Shown here: piece after piece, positions 11,093-22,309 of the stretch | Position numbering within the stretch: the stretch's first letter is position 1 | How the letters are laid out: each line of letters opens with the position of its first letter | Origin: Liolophura sinensis | Taxonomy: Eukaryota > Mollusca > Polyplacophora > Chitonida > Chitonidae | Direction of reading: 5' to 3' | NCBI RefSeq assembly: GCF_032854445.1 | Contig: NC_088306.1 | Location: 28,431,764 to 28,491,763 of the forward strand | DNA: 60,000 nucleotides | Notes under the pieces: generated by a model | Told to the model about the DNA's origin: nothing | The model's input: only the letters and a program-made list of their open reading frames with translations | Databases searched by the model: none | Program-made: the position numbers and the translations under genes

Positions 11093-12320
11093 AACCAATT
11101 TAATCCACTCCATTATTAATTCATTTACACTATAAAGAAAATCATCTTGACATTTTAAAAAGTGTTTTAGTCTTTGCCGTTGGGAAGTCCGCGATGCCCT
11201 GAAGCCGTTAACGAACACTCCATGGTTTCCAGAATTATTTCACGAGGAAATTAACTGAGACCTTATCACCCTCATATGATTTAGGTCTATTAATTTAACA
11301 GTGTCAGTGTCAGTAAATTCAATTTGTTTGGTCGCAAAATTGCACAGCTAAGTACGTGAATTTTAACTGGCATGGGAGTTTACAGACCACATCGTCAATC
11401 AGACAGATATTTCGAATAGTGGATTATCTCCCTTACATGGACAAGTGTATACATCTAAAATAACAGAATGCTCAATAGATCAACTTACAGGTAAAAATAA
11501 AAATGTGAAAATTCAGTATGACGTCATTCAGCAGACTCAATCAATACTGTCCGTACGCCCCACGTTACAATAAAAACACATTAACTGCGATTGCAAACGC
11601 ACACGTGAAAACCTTCATCTGCCCAGTCATGAGGCAATTATGGTGGGACTACAAACTCAAAGGGTCACAACAGAATGGTATCACTAATGTTTCCAAATAA
11701 CTTTGCACTATGGTACCAAGCGTACTAATCTGATCTTGTGAGTTAATTTCTAAGGTGAAAATGTCGACCATGTTGACAAGTTAGCCTTTCAAGAAACTGT
11801 AATTATCTCCACTCGAACGTTAATAAAAGGATTTTCTTATAAGCCAATGAGTCATATCCCTACTGTTCGTGATTAGACCGGTTCTGCTTGATGATATTAA
11901 GGAGAGCGAAGGCTATAGGCTTGCAATAAACTTACACCAGTATATTTTCTATAACAGAAAGTCTGTGTAATATGTAAACAGACGGTAAGATGTTATGTAT
12001 AAACCAGGTAGTTACATGGCACTCAGTCAACTGTAACTGTTATTGATGCACATTAATCGCTGTCTGGAATCAATGTTATTATATAACCACGATTCAGCCG
12101 AATTGTTGTCAATGTGGTGTTAAGCCCATCCAATTATTCTTTCACAGACACATATTTTACAATAATTGTTTATTAATTGTGAGGACAACGAAGCATTTTG
12201 AGAAATGCTAGACCATAAATGTGCAGTTAACAGCACGGAACTTTAATCTAATTCTGCTGGAGCCATGGAACAGTTAACAAAATACAACACTAACAAGTAA
12301 ATTGACAATGCGTGTGACCA

Positions 12321-12488
12321 TTTTTATGAGCTATCACACTGTCGTTGCTGATCTGGTTTGTCCTCTCTGCAGTGGTGGCCGCCGTCGTACAGGTGAAATA
12401 TTCATTTTTATGAGCTATCACACTGTCGTTGCTGATCTGGCTTGTCCTCTCTGCAGTAATGGCCGCCGTCGCACAGGTGAAATAATCA
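12321..12488. repeat. 84-bp direct tandem duplication
   Basis: The units are 12321-12404 and 12405-12488 and differ at a few bases. Each contains GTCCTCTCTGCAG, then 20 bases, then GTGAAAT. That is a plausible 3' splice site, micro-exon (12373-12392 or 12457-12476) and 5' splice site. A 64-codon ORF (12302-12496) spans both units because 84 is a multiple of three. I see no domain in it. Confidence 0.85.
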
Positions 12489-12729
12489 CAGCATAAAGCA
12501 CAAGTAAGAAATAAATATTCATTATACGTTATACGTCACACTTAATATTGCCTTCAACAGGTGCACCCCTATTTCACATTTACTTTGGTCTCCGATAGGG
12601 TTTTTTGTGAAGATTCTTATATCTCAAGTCACTAGGAATTCAGTGGTCCAACTGCAGCAGAGCCGGGAATAACAAGCAATAGGTTTCTAACAGATTACTT
12701 TTCCAACGACGCAGTTCCTTTTGTTAATG

Positions 12730-12990
12730 AATACCTAGTCTTATTGAATTTTAACAAATTCTCCATTCTAGTCCTTAGTCATAAACTTTTCAACCATCTA
12801 GAATTAATTCCAACCAGCCTTAAAAACTGTTTCATTAGATAAATAGACCATTTTGTAAAAGTAATCTGTCATACAGGTCATTTCAAGTGTGCCTACCTTG
12901 TGAATGGAATGAATTACCAACACAAATCAGGAGTCTAACTTCTACATCTGTGTTAAAATCAAAACTAAAATCTGAACTCCTGCATCACAG
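12730..12990 (+). pseudogene. LINE reverse transcriptase C-terminal remnant
   Basis: Decayed codons read LFNHLELIPTSLKNCFIR (about 12790-12840) and then CEWNELPTQIRSLTSTSVLK (about 12898-12957). The WNxLPxxIR...SLxxFKxxLK pattern is the usual C-terminal tail of many non-LTR retrotransposon polymerases. No upstream palm domain is present, so this is a typical 5'-truncated copy. Confidence 0.6.
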
Positions 12991-13470
12991 GTTTATATGT
13001 AGTGTTTGCACAGTAGCATGTGTGGGTTATTCCCGCCAATATTATCTCATATTGGTAACCTCTGTATATGGTATAGTGGTGAATGAGAGAACAGTGAAAT
13101 GTGAGTGCGATAAAAGCACCCCATACGATGCACCAGTAGCTATTTAAAAAAATTAATGCAGTATCGGTTTGTGACGTCATCATTTCCTAATCCGCAAACG
13201 CCATAGCCATGTTTTCAAATATGCGACACCACATTGCTTGGGCCATCAGAAACACGTCTGGCAAGTATGAAGTTGATAGCATAACTTGTGCGGAGAAAAT
13301 CGTTCCTTCCTTTACGATTCGATTTTCTGAAATGTTTGTGGACAGTGGAACATTGACCTCGATGAGACACGAAGCTATATATTTATACTTCCTTTCCTGA
13401 ACAGAAGAACTGGATCCTTTACGTGTGTGAGACAGTGCCATGTGAATACTGTGAACTCTTGCTTTATACT
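12991..13470. other. Non-genic spacer
   Basis: No convincing gene. Overlapping ORFs on both strands at 13187-13441 have no recognisable motif. Confidence 0.35.
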
Positions 13471-13776
13471 TTAGTCACTGTTTGAATTTACCATCACAAC
13501 TTCGTAATACGAGAAATCCAAGTCATTTGTGAGAATCGCCAGATTGCTTTCCAGTATAATTTCACAATAAATAACTGTTTCTCTGCGGAAGTTAAATCCC
13601 ACGCATGTGGGGTACAGCAGACACATACTTCCGCAGTTCATTCGAGATCGCAATGACGTCACGTTTGTCACGTGACCCAATGATGAGATCATTCTTTTGT
13701 TACCATGATTTCTGAAGTATGGTGTTCTGTGTCTTGTACTATCTGGAACATGAAGCAAGATACACAAATGACACAA
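13471..13776 (-). CDS. PAN/apple-like domain exon, probably terminal
   Basis: The minus-strand frame encodes a Cys pattern CGSMCLLYPTCVGFNFR, then YCEI about nine residues on and DFSYYEV near the end, before a stop at 13471-13473. Cys-x3-Cys-x5-Cys-x-Gly-Phe-Asn and a final Cys is the core pattern of PAN/apple domains. These are disulphide-bonded, mostly extracellular adhesion or carbohydrate-binding modules. The stop lies shortly after the domain, so it would be the last exon of a secreted or surface protein. The beginning of the frame (above about 13700) looks non-conserved. The true exon may begin at an acceptor near there, for example after TACTTCAG at about 13714. No partner exons were recognised, so an isolated exon or pseudogene is possible. 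Confidence 0.45.
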   Translation of the reverse strand: MCHLCILLHVPDSTRHRTPYFRNHGNKRMISSLGHVTNVTSLRSRMNCGSMCLLYPTCVGFNFRRETVIYCEIILESNLAILTNDLDFSYYEVVMVNSNSD

Positions 13777-13873
13777 ATATTAAAGCTATGAGGGCATGAC
13801 ATGATCACCACAGAACGCAGTTAGACTTTCAGTGGTCTACAAGAAAACAATTCTCCAAATAAGTATTCATTTA

Positions 13874-14051
13874 AGAAATAAAACGTAGTTTGCCAGGCTT
13901 AAATCACCAAGATAAAGCACAACATGCGGGAGTTGTCCAGTGTTTGAGAACAAGGGGCTCGCAGGCCTCCCAAAATCTCAAACAGTAGGCAACTCCCGTC
14001 TGCTGTGCATAATCTTGGTGATTCCATCATGGTAAACTACGGTTTATTTCT
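13874..14051. repeat. Palindromic foldback element (178 bp)
   Basis: The left arm starts AGAAATAAAACGTAGTTTGC. The right arm ends TAAACTACGGTTTATTTCT. Arms of about 80 bases share ATCACCAAGAT, CGGGAGTTG and GTTTGAGA blocks in reverse complement, around a short centre near 13957-13968. It fits a MITE-like foldback transposon. Confidence 0.8.
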
Positions 14052-15419
14052 ATTCTAACACACCATTATGAAATAATGGAGCCATTAGGAGAACAAAATA
14101 ACACCGAAAATAACCGCTCCCTCCGTTTTGTTAATATGTAACGGCCTAGGTTGTTTTGATATGATTTTGGGCAAGTCCATGCCAATAGAATGAGTGGGAA
14201 ATAAATCATCTAATCAGAGCGAGGCTCGTGGCATTATTGATCAAAAAATGTACATTTCCCGCCAGTACTTCTTAATGTCAGTTCGAGCTCTAAATTTAAT
14301 CATAACAGTTTTGCGACGGCATAGAATGATGATTTTAAGTCAAACTAATAAAAAACACTGTCAGAAGTGAACGATTTCTTTCGTGAAGGTGCTTCCTGGG
14401 ATGGAAGCATTATCCACTGTGTTCCAACAGCAGTGTGCCTCATAACAGTAGCCGCACTGACGCGGAGACAGTGGTTTGTGTATCATCGAGTGCTGCATTA
14501 TGGGAAATGTTGGCCATCATGGAGAACATTGTGTTCACTCCCATCGCTTGCTTGTAATACCAGCAATCCGCCACTTTTTGAGGGGCTACAAGTAAAAGAA
14601 CGTTAAAAAAGCGCATCGTTGCCCATGTTGCGCTTATCCAGATATTGTACCTAGATGCCTGTGATGCCACCTCTCTATATCTTCTAAATGGGATAAGTGC
14701 CTATTGGCCACATGATGTCGGTAATGGTAAATGTTTGACCTTTAACCTAAACGGCCTGATTAATTATATGTAAATTCATTTTGCCTTTGTCCTCGGAAAA
14801 TGTGAGCTGTCAGATCTTGAAGAAAGCAGACATGCTGACAGCACAACCCAACCCCCTTATTTTATTAGCAAAATGGAACTGTCACAGCATCCGTGACGTG
14901 GACGACAACTGTGTACAGATTGTCAATTTGAGCACACTTCGCTCACCATTGCTTTTCCTGTTTAAGTTTTTGGAGGTTTTTTAGAATTATTTATCGTGTT
15001 TGTTTTACATGTCTTTACTATTATTCATATTTATACAGCGAATGTATGTCGGTGTTTCATAATCCTAACACCTTCACAGTTACACAAACATCAGTATATG
15101 AAGAGGACAGACAAAATATCCAAACTATATAAAAGTTTAGCAACTTTTATTCGTATGTAAAAGGTTTTTACAATACCAATTAGACTAGCGATGTATTTTA
15201 TTCCTAATTTGTTACAATGAGGCTGACAGTAAGTGAAATACGAAGTGACATGCCTAATGGCATGATGTTGGGGATATTGTCAGCAAAACCTCTTAGGCAT
15301 ATTAGACAGGTATAATGTTACGGTAGACCAAATACGATATTCTGGGGGCGGGTGGAGGGGGGTTAATGGTTTTGAAATTATTCACTACGGCGGAAACAGT
15401 TCCCACTTAAATGGAAATA
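14052..15419. other. Non-genic spacer
   Basis: No gene recognised. Two overlapping ORFs of 76-79 codons near 14367-14670 lie on opposite strands and show no motif. Confidence 0.35.
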
Positions 15420-16110
15420 TTTTCACCTGAATGGGAGCAATTCTAACCTCTAACAAAACAGTATTGCAACTGGGTGGAAAGAGCTCTTACATATGTTAAA
15501 ACGTTTTCAACTGTGTGGAAACAGTCCACAAATACAACTGAGGTGAAACGGTTATTACATATAGGTATGTGTAAACCTGCCATTTCCACTGGGTGGAAAC
15601 AATTCTCACATATGTGGAAGCCATTTCAACTGAGTGGAAACAATTCTCAAATATGTGAAAATCATTTCAACTGGGTGGAAACAATTATCACATGTGAAAA
15701 TCCTTTCAACTGGGTGGAAAACATATGCGGAAGCCATTTCAACTGTGTGGAAACACTTCTCAAATATGTGAAAATCATTTCCATAGGGTGGAAACAATCC
15801 TTACATATGTGAAAATCATTTCAACTAGGTGGAAACAATTCTCACATATGTGAAAATCATTTCAACCGGGTGGAAACAATTCTCACACATGTGAAAATCA
15901 TTTCAACTCAGTGGAAACAATTCTCACATATGTGAAAATCATTTCGACTGAGTGGAAACAATTATCACATATGTGAAAATCATTTCGACTAAGTGGAAAC
16001 AATTATCACATATGTGGAAGCCATTTCAACTGTGTGGAAACAATGCTCACATATGTGGAAATCATTTCAACTGGCTAGACACAGTTCTTACATATGCGAA
16101 AACCTTTTCC
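15420..16110. repeat. 41-bp tandem array with an internal palindrome
   Basis: About 16-17 units with a 41-base period, best preserved at 15820-16010. Each has GTGGAAACAATTCTCACATA followed by TGTGAAAATCATTTCAACT. The unit centre CACATATGTG is a perfect palindrome. Diverged relatives occur at 16110-16170 and 16380-16440. ORFs through it (for example 15474-15812) are by-products of the repeat. Confidence 0.9.
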
Positions 16111-16169
16111 ATTGGGTGAAAGTGGTTTTACCTGCATGTAGGTGATAACTGCTTTCACTTGAGCGGAAA

Positions 16170-16740
16170 CTCATGTGTTGCGACAATTTCCAATATGGGG
16201 CAAACAGCAATAATGACGTACATGTAATTATTGTGTCAATATATACACTGTCATACCACCAGTCACTGGCCATTTGTGTTCTGCTCTAAATGAATAAGTG
16301 GTTAAATCCCTCCTCTCGTATTTAGTCTATGGCTGGAGAAAACGAGAATGAAATTTGTTTCATATAAACTATCTCAAGGTGAAAACTGTTTCCACCCAGC
16401 TCAAATCTTTTTCACTCAGCTGGGAACTATATGTATATGTATTTTCACAAAGGCTTACGTCATTTCACCTGGCGATGAATGCTTTGACCCGGTGTCTTTG
16501 CAAAGCATAAACTGAATGTCCTATATGCGACACCATACACGTCACCATACACGTGCCAACGAAAGTCTAGTCGACTTGATGGTGATAGCTGCCAGGAAAG
16601 ACATGCATCGTTTTAACATCACGAGTTTGTTACACCTGCGTGACTAGCGTTATCAAGGTACTCCAAACACATCGCAGATATGTCGCTTCTTCCATTATCA
16701 GCGACAAAATCTAATAAATATTCATCGCACATTCGTGCTT
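16170..16740. other. Non-genic spacer
   Basis: Apart from diverged relatives of the 41-bp unit near 16380-16440, nothing was recognised. Confidence 0.35.
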
Positions 16741-16810
16741 ATGCATGCCCAATCTCTGCTTTATTTCTGCCTACACTGGTTGGTTATACTGACTGTTGTT
16801 TGTATATCTG
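16741..16810 (+). CDS. Candidate first exon encoding a signal peptide
   Basis: ATG at 16741 opens 23 codons with a hydrophobic core (YFCLHWLVILTVVCIS). They end at TCTG before a consensus donor GTAAGT at 16811. A signal-peptide exon ending in phase 1 is a common arrangement in secreted animal proteins. I could not find a matching downstream exon. The 45-bp array to the right has no acceptor in front of it. This could be a chance ORF, so treat it as a candidate only. Confidence 0.25.
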
Positions 16811-17169
16811 GTAAGTCAATATGGAAATCAGCCTACCTAATCGTCATCCATATTAACAGCACGTACATTCTATTATTTGCGCACAATAAAATGCCCGCAG
16901 GAGTTTTCCACATATGCCTATTCCACATGTCCTGTTTTTGATGTGATGTGATGTGGAGCCCTCCCCCTCCCCTTATAAACTATAAACTATACTCACCATC
17001 ACGCCCATATCGATAACGTATGGGTATCAACAGTGGCAAAACCAGCGCTCACTTCCAAACCTATATTCCAAGTCTTATTTATGGGAAAGATATGGTGTGT
17101 GTTGTCGAACGACACACTCTAACATTATCACTTTTAGGACCGCAACCAGTTTCTGGAGTGCTTGATGTA

Positions 17170-17600
17170 AACCACCTGAGCTGCTGGTAAACTGAGACAC
17201 CGACCCTTAGATAGTTACTGAGAAATTGTGACTCCGACCCTCAGGTAGTTACTGAGAAATCGCGACACCGACCTTCGGGTAGTTACTGAGAAATTGTGAC
17301 ACCTACCCTTAGGTAGTTACTGAGAAACTGTGACTCCGACCCTTACGTGGCTATCGAGAAAATGTGACACAGACCTTTAGGTACATGTAGTTACCGGGAA
17401 ACTATGACAGCGACCTTCACCAAGTTGCCAGAGAGCTGTTACAACAACCTTTAGCAAGTTGCCCGGACAATGTAAAACCAACCTTTAGCAAGTAGCCAGT
17501 AAACTGTGATGCCGACATTTAGCAAGCTGCCGGGAAACTTTGACAATGACTTTTAAAATGTTACCGCGAACTGTGACACCAACTTTTCACAGTCTGCCAG
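17170..17600. repeat. 34-bp tandem array, decaying to the right
   Basis: Units with a 34-base period (AGTTACTGAGAAATTGTGAC then ACCGACCCTTAGGT) are well conserved at 17170-17380. They become progressively diverged to about 17600, where units read like AAGTTGCCAGAGAGCTGT. About 12 copies. Confidence 0.85.
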
Positions 17601-17964
17601 GGAACTGTTTCAGACCACGCCTGTCATATTGGTGGAAAGCAAGTGGCCTAACGTCAACAACCATTCTGTGAAAACATATAAAAAAGAGCTTTGCCGATCG
17701 ATCACTGCAACCAGTCCCGAGGACAACAAAAGCTCCTGTATCTGAAAAATTCCCTGGCCAAAATGAATGATGAGCTGGAACTTTAACGACAGCTGATATT
17801 AAACATATGTTGCCAAAGAGAGGTGATTTACTCCGGATTCGTCTCACCAGAAAACTGACTGCCATTTTATCAGTGTAAAGTTCTTGATTATGGCATTAAG
17901 CATACATTAAACATATGTCAACTATATATGCACTTGTGTTTACCCAAAAACCCAATGAATTCAT

Positions 17965-19135
17965 CAAAGTCAAGCAACGGTAAGGTTGTTTCCACCAGGG
18001 TCTTACAGTCCAAGTCATGCAAGGGCAAGGTTGTCTCTAACAGGGTCTAACAGTCCAAGTCATGCAACGGCAAGGTTGTCTCTAACGGGGTCTAACAGTC
18101 CAAGTCATGCAAGGCCAAGGTTCTCTCCAACGGGGTCTAACACCCCAAGTCATGCAAGGGCAAGGTTGTCTCTAACATGGTCTTACAGTCCAAGTCATGC
18201 AAGGGCAAGGTTGTCTCCAACAGGGTCTTACAGTCCAAGTCATTCAACGGCAAGGTTGTCTGTAACAGGGTCTTACAGTTCAAGTCATGCAAAGGCAAGG
18301 TTGTCTCGAGCAGGGTCTTACAGTCCAAGTCATGCAAGGGCAAGGTTGTCTCTAACAGGGTCTTACAGTCCAAGTCATGCAAGGGCAAGGTTGTCTCTAA
18401 CAGGGTCTTACAGTCCAAGTCATGCAAGGGCAAGGTTGTCTCCAACAGGGTCTTACAGTCCAAGTCATGCAAGGGCAAGGTTGTCTCCAACAGGGTCTTA
18501 CAGTCCAAGTCATGCAAGGGCAAAGTTGCCTCTAACAGGGTGTTACAGTCCAAGTCATGCAAGGACAAGGTTGTCTCCAACAGGGTCTAACAGTCCAAGT
18601 CATGCAAGGACAAGGTTGTCTCTAACAGGGTCTTACAGTCCAAGTCATGCAAGGGCAAAGTTGTCTGTAACAGGGTCTTACAGTCCAAGTCATGCAAGGG
18701 CAAGGTTGTCTCTAACAGGGTCTTACAGTCCAAGTCATTCAACGGCAGGGTTGTCTCTAACAGGGACTTACAGTCCAAGTCATGCAAGGGCAAGGTTGTC
18801 TCCAACAGGGTCTAACAGTCCAAGTCATGCAAGGGCAAGGTTGTCTCCGATAAGGTCTAACAGTCCAAGTCATTCAAGGGCAAGGTTGTCTCTAACAGGG
18901 TCTTACAGTCCAAGTCATTCAACGGCAAGGTTGTCTCCAACAGGGTCTTACAGTCCAAGTCATGCAAGGGCAAGGTTGTCTCCAACAGGGTCTAACAGTC
19001 CAAGTCATGCAAGGGCAACGCTGTCTCCAATAGAGTCTGACAGTCCAAGTCATGCAAGGGCAAGGTTGTCTCTAACAGGGTCTTACAGTCCAAGTCATGC
19101 AAGGGCAAGGTTTTCTCCAACAGGGTCTAACAGTT
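17965..19135. repeat. 45-bp minisatellite, about 26 copies of uniform length
   Basis: Units of exactly 45 bases (AGTCCAAGTCATGCAAGGGC then AAGGTTGTCTCTAACAGGGTCTTAC) recur without visible indels. Because 45 is a multiple of three, one forward frame stays open from 17959 to the stop at 19138-19140. It would encode a 15-residue repeat like SPSHARARLSLTGSY. There is no in-frame ATG at its left end, and unit variants are largely non-synonymous (Tyr/Asn, Leu/Pro, Ala/Ser). I annotate it as a repeat, not a gene. Confidence 0.9.
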
Positions 19136-19140
19136 CGTGA

Positions 19141-20600
19141 TTTTGTCCTTACTTGACATTCACTCATGCATTTAGCTTCATCGGGTCGATAGATTCTGCC
19201 ACGTTTACACGTAACAAGCGTTTCTGTTTTAAAGTAAGACAGCGTCTGATTAATGTTTATGCCCAATGAATGACTACTCCTCAAAGTATTTTAAACCGCC
19301 ATTAAATATTTTTTAGATATTTTTCAACCCAGTAAAAGTTTAATGAAACTTCGTCTTGACACAGCTTCTGCACGTCTCCATTATCGAGAGAAAGGTGAGA
19401 TCACGTTTACTTTAGTTCTCTAACGTCGAAGACATTATCCGTATAATTGTCTAAGCAGTAGCCTAAGGCAGATAAAAGCTGTGGCGGTGAAGGCCCAGGT
19501 GATAAATTCAGCTTTCTCCGAAAATGGACATACTGGAAGAATATTTCTTCCACTGCTTGAACTGTTGATACAGAAGGCCTAATACATCATTTACAAGGAA
19601 ATCCAGGGACCATGTTAAGATAGCCTAGCTGCAGATTCACGGTCGGGGTATTCCTGGTTCAGGTCGTAGCTCCCGGAAATTTTGTGGTGGTGATTTTGAC
19701 CCCTATTAAATGTTTACAAAATTACAATAGGATTGTTGTACAACTAGATTCATGCTCAATTCTGAAACAACTGGAAAAAAAATCCAAGCACCACAAAGGC
19801 TGATCTAGACATTTAACTGTCGCTGGATTTTATACTTCAATTTTGTAGCGGTGTCTTCTAAGATGAAAGCTGTGCTGACCTACCTATCGCGGACGTCAGA
19901 GAAAACACCTCGACTTGAATACGGCGTTTCAATAATTTTACTGTATTTTGTGAAAAAAAAACCCATCAGATTTAATTAATTTTAAGGGTTTTCCGATGTG
20001 ATGCCGTCTTCTAATACATATAAACCTTCGGCTTCCATAATGAATTTTGCACGGACTCTGACATTTGTTATTTAGACACTGTTGACTAAACGCTAAAATG
20101 AACGACAAAAATGTATTTGGGGAGATGAGTGCGATTAGGACCCAGCCGGTATGCTACTATCTAACATAATTTGTGATACCGTCGTTTGATATTACACGGT
20201 AACTGATCAAGTCAACTGATTTTACGTCTGTGGTGGTCTGTAAATGATACAGCCCCACAACTCTGTAAAATGGCCCTTCGGCTACACATAACTAAATCGT
20301 TGTAAACGATCTTGAAAGAATGTTTTATGCACTACTTCCTTACTATTGTCACTTTATGGAGTGATTGGGTAAGGCTACGTCACAGCTCAGGCCGCACAAT
20401 CTAATAGCAACGCGTTTGATTGGATAAAATTCTCAAGATGGCTGCCTTGACTCACACCAGCTATCTTTGCAGTATTGTCATTTTGTTCCACATGTTACTC
20501 CGTGAAGTCTCATTAAAATAATAATGTATGATACTTTTTAGAAAGCTTGAGTATCCTGCTATCGATTGAAATATGTTTTGGCTAGGTGCCGCCTTGCCCT
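19141..20600. other. Non-genic spacer
   Basis: No gene, long ORF or obvious repeat recognised. Confidence 0.35.
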
Positions 20601-20983
20601 TTAAAGGCAAAGATTACTCTGAAATGAAGTACATATCAGATGAAAGACCATTAAAAACTGTCCAGAAAAATACGTTTTTTTTAGAATTTTTCTAACCGAG
20701 AAAAATTGTGTTAAAAGACCAAATTCTACGATTGTCTGTTGTGACCCAGAAGTCACATGTATCAGTTACATCACATCTGTACTTTTTGCCTGAAATAATT
20801 CGTCCCTGTGACGTCACTGGTTCCATTGTGATCAGAAAATGCCACTACGGAATAAAATATTCAAATGCATTTTACTAGGTTTAACAAATTGTTTAAAAAA
20901 ATAAATGCGACCACTTTCCTGGACAGTTTTAAATGGTCTTTCATCTGATACATACCTCATTTTAGTGTTTTCCTTTCCTTTAA
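20601..20983. mobile_element. Non-autonomous DNA transposon (MITE-like), TIRs of about 70 bp, flanked by TTAA
   Basis: The left end TTAAAGGCAAAGATTACT and the reverse complement of the right end (TTAAAGGAAAGGAAAACACT) begin alike. They continue as matching terminal inverted repeats of about 70 bases that include ATCAGATGAAAGACCATT and AACTGTCCAG. TTAA sits at both termini (20601-20604 and 20980-20983), as expected for elements with a TTAA target duplication such as piggyBac-like or similar families. The interior has no coding capacity. Confidence 0.8.
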
Positions 20984-21244
20984 GATATGACATGGACCAT
21001 CACCTTGGTTAAGTGTGGGTTTATGTTTTCCACGTCTGTTCACATACATTATCCAGCCCTTCCATTCCACGATCTTGACGTAGACCACTCATGAATAATA
21101 ATGAACCATTGATCAAAGCACTTCAAGCAACATGCTTAAAAATAAAAGAAAGTAACAGAGCTGTGTTTTTTCTCTAAATCTCCATGTTTATAACAAACGC
21201 AGCACAGTTTGGACAATGAACAGCAAAATTTGCGGAAGATTACT

Positions 21245-21440
21245 GAAGGATTATGGGGGGAGGAGGCGCAAAGCTCGCGGAACCCACGGTCAATCCGCAG
21301 GTTACTGAAAGACATATACTACCCTTATAGAGGAAGCCAGCGTCACCTGGACTTGAACTCATAGCAATCACATTGGTGAGCGGCTCCTGGGCCATTGTGC
21401 TGCGTTAAGCCGCTAATCACTCGACTGGAAAACCCCGGTA
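21245..21440 (-). repeat. SINE copy lacking its 3' tail (minus orientation)
   Basis: CAATCCGCAGGTTACTGAAA, GACTTGAACTCATAGCAATC and CGCTAATCACTCGACTGG match, in order, the middle and tRNA-like head of the SINE at 45613-45880 with moderate divergence. GACTTGAACTCA is the reverse complement of the B-box-like TGAGTTCAAGTC. Confidence 0.75.
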
Positions 21441-22300
21441 GAGTTTGTGGGTCCTTCTAACATTTTGTTATCTTGCTAGAGTGGGTAGGCCCTCAGATTA
21501 CGTATTTCGTCGTCGTAACCCATTTTGTCATGCTAACTCATTTTGTTGTCACGGCAATTTATTCCTGGCCACTTTTTTGCGTTAAACACATTTTAGTGCC
21601 CTAATGCATCTGTCGTCAGATAATTTTCGCAGTTTTATTCTCATCTCGGGCTTGTATTAATCGGAAGCATGCAGTGAAAACGATTATGCCCTTTATTCAA
21701 TTTTTAGATTGTTGATAACTCAGGAGTTTTAAGGAAAAAAACTGAGTGTGATTAATACACTCAATTTTATACATTTTATCTCCAGGCTGCAAAAGCAGGT
21801 GAACATCAACAATTCGAGTCGACACAGCACCATTTTGTACTATCCTAAAGAGTGAATAAAAAAAGAGAAAGGGTTGACTTTGTTGCTCTCCATTTATATG
21901 AGCAGACGCATTTCCTTTTATTTGTACGTCGTTTTAGATCGATAAAACATCAGAGTTACCCTGACATCAGGAATATTACTCTATCGGAAAACCATTTAGA
22001 GTACAGGACAAAAATGAATTTACTTGGACCGGGTACACTCCACTTTTCTCTTTGAAAAGAGTTCATGATCTATTTATGGTTTTGCATTCATATTGGCTTC
22101 GGAAATTTACACCAAGTACTTGAGGAAATGACTGTCCACGTGTACAGATGTGATTTCCGTTTTTACCATGGAATGGTTGAGCTTTTTTATGCTCACATTT
22201 GCTCTGATTTCCGAAACGCAAAGTTCATAGCATTCGATGTGTTAGAATGAGTGGATGAATGCTTGGGGTTAACAATTTTTCAGTCATATGACAGCCAGAA
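21441..22300. other. Non-genic spacer
   Basis: No gene recognised. It contains short ORFs (21852-22055, 22065-22250) without motifs. Confidence 0.35.
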
Positions 22301-22309
22301 GTTATTAGG

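Larger units (their letters stand above)
8721..12300. other. Long non-genic stretch with SINE remnants
   Basis: No gene recognised. It includes two SINE tail remnants listed separately, a run of 14 G near 9822, and a small AACGACGT direct repeat near 10575-10610. The short ORFs here resemble nothing I know. Confidence 0.4.

Noticed and set aside
12302-12496. Zinc-finger-like 28-residue repeat (CPLC ... TGE) in the 84-bp duplication
   Set aside because: The 28-residue period and TGE recall C2H2 linkers, but there is no second His pair at the right spacing and only two units. Only the DNA repeat is supported.
14367-14670. Overlapping 76- and 79-codon ORFs on opposite strands
   Set aside because: No motif, splice context or compositional signal supports either.
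15420-19135. CRISPR-like repeat arrays
   Set aside because: Units are contiguous tandem repeats without unique spacers, in a eukaryotic genome.
17986-19140. A 384-codon repetitive ORF as a real gene
   Set aside because: It begins without an ATG, codons vary non-synonymously between units, and the period being a multiple of three makes an open frame expected. Kept as a repeat with a note.
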